The notes beneath the pieces were generated by a model, which searched no databases, was not told the DNA's origin, and worked only from the letters and a program-made list of their open reading frames with translations. From an uncultured Myxococcales bacterium (lineage in GTDB: Bacteria > Myxococcota > Myxococcia > Myxococcales > Myxococcaceae), in contig CALJKW010000022.1 in assembly GCA_937980205.1 (NCBI GenBank), forward strand, positions 310,001 through 374,000: a stretch of 64,000 bases of DNA, written 5' to 3'. Shown here piece by piece: positions 1 to 6,550 of this stretch (positions are counted from its first letter, which is position 1; each line of letters starts with the position of its first letter). The position numbers and the translations under genes are program-made.

Positions 1-549
1 GGCGCGGGCCACGAGCTCCTTGCCGGTGCCGGTCTCACCGTAGACGAGCACGCTCGCTCCGGACGGTGCGACCCGCGCGATGAGGTCGTTGACCTTGGTC
101 ATCGGAGCGCTCTCGCCGAACAGCAGCGGGCCCTCCCCGGTCGACGCCGGCATGCGGCGCGACAGCTCCTGCTTCAGGCGGTGGCGCTCGACCGCCCTCG
201 CGACGCACGCGAGGAGCAGCTCGAGGTGTACGGGCTTCGAGAGGAAGTCGTACGCCCCGGCGCGCAGCGCCGCCACCGACGTCTCGAGGCGCGAGTCACC
301 GGTCGTGATGATCACCGGCAGCTCGGGGCGCGACTCGCGCAGCGCTGCGCACAGCTCGAGCCCGCCCAGTCGGGGCATGGCGACGTCCGTCACGACGGCG
401 TCAGCGAGCGAGGGGTTCGACTCGAGCGCCGCCAGCGCCTCGCCGCCGTTCGCGAACGCGGTGACCTCGTAGCCCTCATCGGTGAGGAGATCGGTGTACG
501 TCTCGGTGAGGTGCCTCTCGTCGTCGACCAGGACGATTCTCGGTTTCAT
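1..549 (-). CDS. NtrC-family response regulator (3' end outside window)
   Basis: Start ATG at 549; 183 residues are visible and the rest lies beyond position 1. An N-terminal receiver domain (residues 3-120) shows acidic D9, D10 and E11, phospho-acceptor D55 in the TDVAMP motif and K105. It is followed by the start of a sigma-54-interacting AAA+ domain with Walker A GETGTGKE at 171-178. Such proteins activate sigma-54 promoters after phosphorylation by a partner histidine kinase. The kinase and the C-terminal HTH are not visible, so the target genes are unknown. An AGGACGG sequence about 7 bases upstream of the ATG is a plausible ribosome binding site. Confidence 0.95.
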   Translation of the reverse strand, partial: MKPRIVLVDDERHLTETYTDLLTDEGYEVTAFANGGEALAALESNPSLADAVVTDVAMPRLGGLELCAALRESRPELPVIITTGDSRLETSVAALRAGAYDFLSKPVHLELLLACVARAVERHRLKQELSRRMPASTGEGPLLFGESAPMTKVNDLIARVAPSGASVLVYGETGTGKELVARA

Positions 550-637
550 CGGCAACCGTCCTTAGCACCGACGCTGCGAGGCGCGGGGCCGCGCGACGGC
601 GCCGCGTCCGCGGGGAAGACCGGCTCCCCTGTCAGCG

Positions 638-1111
638 TCAGCTGCGCGCGACCCAGTTGGTGATGTCGGCCGTCGAGATGAACCCGACGAGGCCGCGGCG
701 CTTCGAGATGACCGGCAGCCCGTGCACGCGGTGGTTCGCCATCAGCGCGGCCGCCTGCACGAGAGAAGCGGTGTCGGAGATCGACACGACGGCCGGCGTC
801 ATCACGTCACCGACGGTGACGTCGGGCGACACCTCGAGGTGGAAGCCGTCTTCGAGCCCGTAGCGGATGCCGCGGCGCAGCAGCTTCACCGGCCGCGACA
901 CCTCGCGCGTCTCGCCCGACATCGCGCGATCGCTCACGATGTCGGTCTTCGAGATGATGCCGATGAGGGCGCGCTCCTCGTCGACGACCGGCACGTGGGA
1001 GATGTTGCGGGTGAGCATCGCGTCCATCACCGACGCGAGGCTGTCGCTCTCCGCCGCCGTCACCACGTCGCGGGACATCACCTTCGCCACCTTCGTCTTG
1101 TTCGGATCCAC
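638..1111 (-). CDS. Tandem CBS-domain protein
   Basis: 157 residues from a GTG at 1111, chosen because GGAGG lies 8 bases upstream. Two CBS domains fill the protein (about residues 8-65 and 90-155), each with the usual MSRDV/MTPAV start and a VPVV/LPVI core. CBS pairs bind adenine nucleotides and act as energy or redox sensors; free-standing pairs like this have no fixed role. It starts 5 bases after the CoA-transferase gene ends, so it is the last gene of the leftward operon that begins near 2842. A second CBS protein sits at 25204-25899. Confidence 0.85.
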   Translation of the reverse strand: MDPNKTKVAKVMSRDVVTAAESDSLASVMDAMLTRNISHVPVVDEERALIGIISKTDIVSDRAMSGETREVSRPVKLLRRGIRYGLEDGFHLEVSPDVTVGDVMTPAVVSISDTASLVQAAALMANHRVHGLPVISKRRGLVGFISTADITNWVARS

Positions 1112-1116
1112 GTGTG

Positions 1117-2391
1117 TTACCTCCGGAACCGCGCGTGAGCCGCGCGGGAAAGATCGTCTCGGTGCTCGGGCGCCGCGATCGCGATCAGCGCCCTGGCCCT
1201 CTGCTCGAGGTTCTTGCCGTACAGGTCGGCGACGCCGTGCTCGGTCACCACGTAGCGGACGTGCGCGCGGGTCGTGACCACGCCGGCGCCGGGCTTGAGC
1301 TGCGCGACGATGCGCGACACGCCCGACGACGTCTTCGACGGCAGCGCGATGATCGGCTTGCCGCCCTCGGACAGCGAGGCGCCGCGCATGAAGTCCATCT
1401 GCCCGCCGACGCCCGAGTAGATGCGCTCGCCGATCGAGTCGGCGCAGACCTGGCCGGTGAGGTCGACCTCGATGGCGCTGTTGATGGCGGTGACGCGCGG
1501 GTTCTGGCGGATGACGGCGGTGTCGTTCACGTACGACGACTCGCGCAGCTCGACCGACGGGTTGTCGTGCACGAAGTCGTACAGCCGCTGCGAGCCCATC
1601 ACGAAGCTCGAGACGACCTTGCCGCGCTGGCGCTTCTTCTTCTCGCCGGTGACGACGCCCTTCTCGACGAGTGGCAGCAGGCCGTCGCTGAACATCTCGG
1701 TGTGAACGCCGAGCCAGCGGTGGCTGCCCAGGGCCGCGAGCACGGCGTCGGGGATCGCGCCGATGCCCATCTGCAGCGTCGCGCCGTCGTCGACCATCGC
1801 CGCGATGGCGCGGCCGATCGCGGCCTCGACGTCGGAGATGGACGCCGGCGCGTGCGCGAACAGCGGCGCGTCGGTCTCGACCATCGCGCGGAACCGGGAC
1901 ACGTGCACCTGCCCATGCCCGAACGTTCGCGGCATGCGCGGGTTGACCTGCGCGACGACGTCCCGCGCGGTCTCGATCGCCGAGACGGCGACGTCGACGG
2001 ACGTGCCGAGCGAGCACCAGCCGTGGCGATCGGGCGGAGACACGTGCACCAGCGCCGCGTCCAGCGGCATGAGGCCGCGCCGGAACAGCAGCGGCACCTC
2101 GGACAGGAAGATGGGAACGAAGTCGGCGCGACCTTCGGCGATGGCGGCGCGCAGGTTCGGACCCACGAACAGGCAGGTCGGCCGGACGTGGCCGGCGAGT
2201 GACGGGTGCGCGTGCGGAGCGTCGCCGTCGAGGTGCAGGTGCACGGTCTCGATGCCCTTCAGCGTCGCGGCGCGCCGGGCGAGCGCCTGCAGCAGCACCT
2301 GCGGAGTCGCGGCGGCTCCCTGCACGAACACCCGGCAATCGGACTGGAGGAACGAGAGGGCTTCATCGGCGGTGACGTACTTCACTGGCAT
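1117..2391 (-). CDS. Acetyl-CoA hydrolase/CoA-transferase family protein
   Basis: 424 residues, the normal length for the acetyl-CoA hydrolase / 4-hydroxybutyrate CoA-transferase family, which moves CoA between carboxylic acids through a glutamyl-CoA intermediate. Visible family motifs are the HTEMFSDG segment near residue 230 and the Gly-rich GVGGQMDFMRGA segment near 335. No signal peptide, so it is cytosolic. The ATG overlaps the hemerythrin gene by 10 bases and has AAGAGA upstream. The acid substrate cannot be read from the sequence. Linkage to hemN and cbb3 genes may mean use in fermentative or acetate metabolism at low oxygen (inference). Confidence 0.85.
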   Translation of the reverse strand: MPVKYVTADEALSFLQSDCRVFVQGAAATPQVLLQALARRAATLKGIETVHLHLDGDAPHAHPSLAGHVRPTCLFVGPNLRAAIAEGRADFVPIFLSEVPLLFRRGLMPLDAALVHVSPPDRHGWCSLGTSVDVAVSAIETARDVVAQVNPRMPRTFGHGQVHVSRFRAMVETDAPLFAHAPASISDVEAAIGRAIAAMVDDGATLQMGIGAIPDAVLAALGSHRWLGVHTEMFSDGLLPLVEKGVVTGEKKKRQRGKVVSSFVMGSQRLYDFVHDNPSVELRESSYVNDTAVIRQNPRVTAINSAIEVDLTGQVCADSIGERIYSGVGGQMDFMRGASLSEGGKPIIALPSKTSSGVSRIVAQLKPGAGVVTTRAHVRYVVTEHGVADLYGKNLEQRARALIAIAAPEHRDDLSRAAHARFRR

Positions 2392-2717
2392 GCGTTCTCT
2401 TCTGCACGTTGGTGCGCGGTGAGCATCTTTCCGAGGGCGTTCACGCCGTAACAGAACTCGGCGTAGTCGCCCTGCCGGAGCGCGGACGCGACGGACTCCA
2501 GCACGGTCGCGAGCTGGGCGTGGTGGGCCTTCGCCACCCGAGCGAGGCGCTCGTCGGTCTCTTCCTGGCTCATGTGCTCGAGCAGGCGCTGCTCGAAGTC
2601 CTTGAAGCGCTTCGTGGCCGCCTGGAAGGCGCGGCGCTCGGCGAGGAACTCCACCTCGGCGAGCGCGTGGTCGAGCTCCTGGTGCTGGTCGTGCAGCCAG
2701 GTGGCGGACACGTCCAT
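2382..2717 (-). CDS. Hemerythrin-like HHE protein
   Basis: 111 residues, all-helical, with metal-ligand-type His and Glu spaced along the chain: HDQHxELD at the N-terminus, LLEHMSQEE near 66 and AHHAQL near 85. Hemerythrin-like domains bind a di-iron centre and sense or handle O2 or NO. The gene lies between a 40-residue membrane protein and a CoA-transferase gene, overlapping the latter by 10 bases. A longer HHE protein is encoded at 30217-30735 next to nnrS. The spacing is not the canonical hemerythrin set throughout, so metal content is inferred. Confidence 0.7.
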   Translation of the reverse strand: MDVSATWLHDQHQELDHALAEVEFLAERRAFQAATKRFKDFEQRLLEHMSQEETDERLARVAKAHHAQLATVLESVASALRQGDYAEFCYGVNALGKMLTAHQRAEENACQ

Positions 2718-2719
2718 GG

Positions 2720-2842
2720 TCAGACCGTCTGGAAGGTCAGCAGCAACGCCATCGCTGCGAAGAAGGCGATCGTCCCGAGGCCGATCAGGACGAACAGCCG
2801 GGCGCTGAGCTTCTCCTCGGGTGAGGTGATCTGGGTCGTCAT
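2720..2842 (-). CDS. Small single-span membrane protein
   Basis: 40 residues from ATG 2842. After a short polar N-terminus (about 14 residues) comes one hydrophobic span (FVLIGLGTIAFFAAMALLL) ending at the C-terminus. The size and shape recall small oxidase-associated subunits, but no specific motif is present. It lies 2 bases upstream of the hemerythrin gene and is the first gene of that operon. Translation is supported only by operon position and the membrane span. Confidence 0.55.
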   Translation of the reverse strand: MTTQITSPEEKLSARLFVLIGLGTIAFFAAMALLLTFQTV

Positions 2843-3005
2843 GTCACCCGGTTGTGCAACGCGTGGGCCCCGTCGCCTCCGACGGGAGCAGCCGCCCGGG
2901 CGCGCAAGCTCTGCGACCATCGGCGAGGCGCCCGCACGAATTGCGCGCGCCGCGAGGGCCCGGTGCCGGGCCGCGCAGGCGTAAAGCCTGCAGGGCTCCT
3001 GCGGC

Positions 3006-4322
3006 ATGCTCAGGCTGACCGACGATCTCCTCTCCCGGTACGCGAACGTTCCCGTACCGCGGTACACCAGCTACCCGCCCGCGAACCTGTGGCGCCCCAT
3101 CGGTGAGGCCTTCGCGCGGGAGGCGTATGCGCGGGCCGCGAACAGGCCGCTCTCGCTGTACGTGCACGTGCCGTTCTGCCGGAAGCTCTGCTTCTACTGC
3201 GGCTGCAACATGGTGGTGACGCGCAGCCAGGACCTCGTCGAGAGGTACCTGCGGGCGCTCGAGCGCGAGGCCGACCTGGTCGCCGAGACGATCGCCACGC
3301 CCGGCCGCGTGGTGCAGCTGCACCTGGGGGGTGGCACGCCGACGTTCCTCGACGAGCGGCAGCTCGAGCGGGTGGTCACGATTCTGCGCGCGCACTTCCC
3401 GTTCGAGAGCGGCATCGAGGCGAGCATCGAGGTGCACCCGCCGGTGACGACGGTGAGCCAGCTCGCGACGCTCGCGCGGCTGGGCTTCAACCGGGTGAGC
3501 ATGGGCGTGCAGGACTTCGACGCCGAGGTGCAGCAGCGGGTGAATCGGCCGCAGCCGTACGAGCAGACGCTGGCGCTCGTGCACGCAGCGCGGGAGCTCG
3601 GGTTCAAGAGCGTGAACGTGGACCTGATGTACGGCCTGCCGCTGCAGACGGCGGCGCGGTTCGATCGCACGATGGATCAGGTGATCGCGATGCGGCCGGA
3701 CCGGGTCGCGCTGTTCGGCTACGCGCACATGCCGTCGCTGAAGCGGCACCAGCGGATGATCGACGAGAAGGAGCTGCCGAAGGGCGCCGAGCGGCTCGCG
3801 ATCCTCGCCCGCGGCGTCGAGCGCCTCGCCGACGCGGGCTGGGCGCCCATCGGGCTCGATCACTTCGCGCTGCCGACGGACGAGCTGTTCCGCGCCCGCG
3901 CCGAAGGGACGCTGCGGCGGAACTTCATGGGCTACACGACGTGCGCGCAGAGCGAGGTGGTCGCGCTCGGGCCTTCGTCGATCTCCGAGGCCGGCGGAGC
4001 GTTCGTGCAGAACGAGCGCGAGGTGCACGCCTGGGCCGCCCGGCTCGAGAAGGGCGCGCTGCCGGTGGTGCGCGGGTGGAAGCTGACGCAGGACGACACC
4101 CGGCGCGCCGAGCAGATCGCCCGGCTGTTCTGCCAGCTGGAGGCCGAGGTCGGGGCCGAGGCGCCCCCCGGGCTCGAGCGGCTCGTCCAGGACGGGCTCG
4201 TGCAGATGGACGGCGCGCGGGTGCGGGTGACCGAGCTGGGACGGCTGCTGCTGCGGAACGTCGCGGCGGTGTTCGATGCGTACCTCGCCACCGGTGGTGG
4301 GCTGCATTCTCCAGCGGTGTGA
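3006..4322 (+). CDS. hemN: Oxygen-independent coproporphyrinogen III oxidase
   Basis: 438 residues, close to the 450-460 of HemN. It decarboxylates coproporphyrinogen III to protoporphyrinogen IX with S-adenosylmethionine when oxygen is absent, in the cytosol. The N-terminal YTSYPP motif typical of true HemN, the radical SAM cluster C58-x3-C62-x2-C65 followed by the characteristic extra Cys (CGC, C67), and LGGGTPT near 106 are all visible. It is divergent from the 2842 operon and convergent with ccoG. It would supply haem for the many cytochromes encoded here under low oxygen. No FNR-type box was seen in the 163-base upstream gap. Confidence 0.95.
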   Translation: MLRLTDDLLSRYANVPVPRYTSYPPANLWRPIGEAFAREAYARAANRPLSLYVHVPFCRKLCFYCGCNMVVTRSQDLVERYLRALEREADLVAETIATPGRVVQLHLGGGTPTFLDERQLERVVTILRAHFPFESGIEASIEVHPPVTTVSQLATLARLGFNRVSMGVQDFDAEVQQRVNRPQPYEQTLALVHAARELGFKSVNVDLMYGLPLQTAARFDRTMDQVIAMRPDRVALFGYAHMPSLKRHQRMIDEKELPKGAERLAILARGVERLADAGWAPIGLDHFALPTDELFRARAEGTLRRNFMGYTTCAQSEVVALGPSSISEAGGAFVQNEREVHAWAARLEKGALPVVRGWKLTQDDTRRAEQIARLFCQLEAEVGAEAPPGLERLVQDGLVQMDGARVRVTELGRLLLRNVAAVFDAYLATGGGLHSPAV

Positions 4323-4334
4323 GCTCCAAAGAAG

Positions 4335-4483
4335 GCGCGCACCCTGAGCCGCGTCGGGCGCGAAGCGAGCCGACGCGAGTCGAACGGGTTCGGGCGCAGC
4401 AAGTGTTGCCTTCGAGAAGGCGCTGCCCAGATCGCCCGGACCCTTCGACTACGGGCCTTCGGCCCTCCGCTCAGGGTGCGCGC
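4335..4483. repeat. Long imperfect inverted repeat between convergent hemN and ccoG
   Basis: Outer arms of 15 bases are perfect reverse complements (4335-4349 and 4469-4483, GCGCACCCTGAGC core). Pairing continues imperfectly inward to about 4396 and 4433, and the loop itself contains a GCAGC/GCTGC pair. The 3' arm also holds its own GGGCC-TTC-GGCCC hairpin. The element fills the gap between two convergent stop codons, so it may end transcription from both sides. CCCTGAG...TCGAAGGG-type sequences are common dispersed intergenic repeats in GC-rich bacteria. Confidence 0.7.
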
Positions 4484-4496
4484 TCTCCTGCCATGC

Positions 4497-5846
4497 TCAA
4501 CGCGGCGCCACGAACGGCACCGGGGCTCTGCGCTCGATGCCGCTCGTCGCGTCGACGACGACGAGCTCGAGCTGGGTGTGGCCCTTGAGGCTCTTCGGCA
4601 GCGACACGACGAGCGGAACGCGGGTGTCCTCGAGCGAGCCCAGCTCCACCACGTCGCGCGCGAGCTGAACCTCGAGGCCCGCCGGTCCTCGGATCTCGAG
4701 CTTCAGCTGCGCGCGCTCCGGGCTCTTGTTCACCACGTGCACCTCGAGCTGGTTCCGCACGCGGTCGCCCTCGACGACGAAGGGGACTCCGCGCAGGCGC
4801 AGCACGTTCGCCTCGAACGGCGTGCGCGTGAGGAGGACGACCGTCAGCGTGCCGACGGCGATGGTCGCGAGCGCGGCGTAGAGAAACAGCCTCGGCCGGA
4901 GCACGCGGCGCTTCCCGCCGGCGAGCTCGTTCTGCGACGCGTAGCGGATGAGCCCCTGGGGCTTCCCGATGCGCGCCATCACGTCGTCGCAGGCGTCGAC
5001 GCACTGCGCGCAGGCGAGACACTCCATCTGCAGGCCGTCGCGGATGTCGATGGCGGTCGGGCAGGCCTGCACGCACTTGCGGCAGTCGATGCAGTCGCCG
5101 GTGGTGGTGGAGATCTTGCCGCGCGGCTCGCCGCGCTTCGCGTCGTACGCGACGGTCACCGACTCCTTGTCGTGCAGCACCGACTGCAGCCGGCCGTAGG
5201 GGCACAGCACGACGCAGAACTGCTCTCGGAACCAGCCGAAGTTGAAGTACAGCGCGGCGGTGAACGACGTGGTCCACGCGAAGGCCTCGAGGTGCGCCGC
5301 GGGACCCTCGACGATCATGCCCCGCAGGTCGTGCAGCGACACGAACAGCGCGGTCGCCGCGTGCGCGATGAAGATGGAGACCGCGAGGTAGGCGGCGTGC
5401 TTGGCCACCGCGCGCGCCATGCGCGGCCCCGTCCACGGTTGGCCGGCCAGCTTCGCCCGCCGCGTCGAGGGCCCGTCGAACAGCCGCTCGATGGGCCGGT
5501 AGACGCCCTCGAGGAAGACGGTCTGAGGGCAGGCCCAGCCGCACCACAGGCGACCGCGCCAGGCGGTTACGAACAACACCGAGAAGACGAAGCCGGTGGC
5601 GAGCAGCAGCACCATCCAGAAGTCCTGCGCGTTGAACGTGCCGCCGAGCAGGTAGAAGCGGCGCGCGCCGACGTCGAGGTGCACCGCGGGGTGGCCGCCG
5701 AGGTGCACGAGCGGGGCGAGCAGGTAGATGGCGATGAGCGCGATGAACGTCACGCGGCGCCAGGTGATGAACCGCCCCTTCACCTCGAGCGGATGAATCG
5801 CGAGCCGGCCCCCGTCGGCGCGGATGGACGAGAGCTGGGCGCGCAC
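4497..5846 (-). CDS. ccoG: cbb3 oxidase accessory protein CcoG (FixG/RdxA family)
   Basis: 449 residues, usual length. An N-terminal membrane region of about five spans contains the CGWACPQTVF motif near residue 95. It is followed by two ferredoxin-type clusters (CIDCRKCVQACP and CLACAQCVDACDD, about 240-285) and a C-terminal Ig-like FixG domain from about 330. CcoG reduces copper for delivery to cbb3 cytochrome oxidase. Here it is the last gene of the leftward cco operon, 3 bases after ccoP. No residue expected for the family appears missing. Confidence 0.95.
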   Translation of the reverse strand: MRAQLSSIRADGGRLAIHPLEVKGRFITWRRVTFIALIAIYLLAPLVHLGGHPAVHLDVGARRFYLLGGTFNAQDFWMVLLLATGFVFSVLFVTAWRGRLWCGWACPQTVFLEGVYRPIERLFDGPSTRRAKLAGQPWTGPRMARAVAKHAAYLAVSIFIAHAATALFVSLHDLRGMIVEGPAAHLEAFAWTTSFTAALYFNFGWFREQFCVVLCPYGRLQSVLHDKESVTVAYDAKRGEPRGKISTTTGDCIDCRKCVQACPTAIDIRDGLQMECLACAQCVDACDDVMARIGKPQGLIRYASQNELAGGKRRVLRPRLFLYAALATIAVGTLTVVLLTRTPFEANVLRLRGVPFVVEGDRVRNQLEVHVVNKSPERAQLKLEIRGPAGLEVQLARDVVELGSLEDTRVPLVVSLPKSLKGHTQLELVVVDATSGIERRAPVPFVAPR

Positions 5847-5849
5847 GGC

Positions 5850-6383
5850 CTACTCCACCAGCTCGCCCTGCGGCGCCTTGCCGCCCGGGACGTTGGTGTT
5901 CTTGATCGACAGCACGAACGCGATGACCTCACGCGTGCGCTGCGGCCCGAGCTGCGCGCCCCACGGCGGCATGCCCTTGTCCTGGAAGCCGTTCATCACG
6001 GCCGAGTACAGGGCGGTCGGCTGATCGCCGTGCAGCCAGTACCTGTCGGTGAGGTTCGGGCCGACGCTGCCGCTGCCGTCGGCCTTGTGGCAGGCGACGC
6101 AGAGGGTGGCGAACGTCTTCTTGCCCTCGTCGACGGCCTTCGCGTCCTTCGCGAGCGCGAACAGCGACTCGTCGGAGATGGGGTTCTGCAGCGCGAGCTT
6201 CTTCTTCTGCGCCTCGGCCTCGCGCGCGAACTCGCGGTTCGGCGTCTCGGCCCACGTCGTCGAGTGGTAGGCGAGCCAGTAGCCGAACGCGAAGACGATG
6301 GTCGCGAACATGATCGCGAGCCACCAGCGGGGCAGGTAGTTGTCTTCTTCTTCGATGCCATCGAAGACGCCGTGGATCTTCAT
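5850..6383 (-). CDS. ccoP: cbb3 oxidase subunit CcoP, single-haem form
   Basis: 177 residues from ATG 6383, preceded by AAGGAG. The N-terminus has the CcoP-typical acidic segment DGIEEEDNYLPRWW and a membrane span (22-40). A single cytochrome c domain follows with CVACH at 95-99 and a GMPPWG Met region near 142. Most CcoP proteins carry two c-haems and are about 300 residues, so this is a short, monohaem form. It accepts electrons on the periplasmic side for the CcoNO core. It overlaps ccoQ by 4 bases. Confidence 0.9.
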   Translation of the reverse strand: MKIHGVFDGIEEEDNYLPRWWLAIMFATIVFAFGYWLAYHSTTWAETPNREFAREAEAQKKKLALQNPISDESLFALAKDAKAVDEGKKTFATLCVACHKADGSGSVGPNLTDRYWLHGDQPTALYSAVMNGFQDKGMPPWGAQLGPQRTREVIAFVLSIKNTNVPGGKAPQGELVE

Positions 6384-6550
6384 CGGGGGTTCTCCTTGTC
6401 GAGGGGAAGGGAGGCGACCTGGTCGAAGTCCTTGCGCCCGTTGAGGACGTAGAGCTTCACGAGCGCGCCGACGAAGAAGGCGACGAAGAAGATCGTCGTC
6501 GCGGCCGGCAGCCAGGCGAACGAGAGGTTCTCGTAGAAGGCGCGGTACAT
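6380..6550 (-). CDS. ccoQ: Small cbb3 oxidase subunit (CcoQ-like)
   Basis: 56 residues from ATG 6550, sharing one base with the ccoNO stop (TGATG), and ending in an ATGA overlap with ccoP. It has one membrane span (about 13-34) followed by a basic and polar tail with a V-L-N-G-R-K-D-F segment, as in CcoQ. CcoQ stabilises the oxidase complex. Assignment rests on position between ccoO and ccoP, size and topology. Confidence 0.8.
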   Translation of the reverse strand: MYRAFYENLSFAWLPAATTIFFVAFFVGALVKLYVLNGRKDFDQVASLPLDKENPR

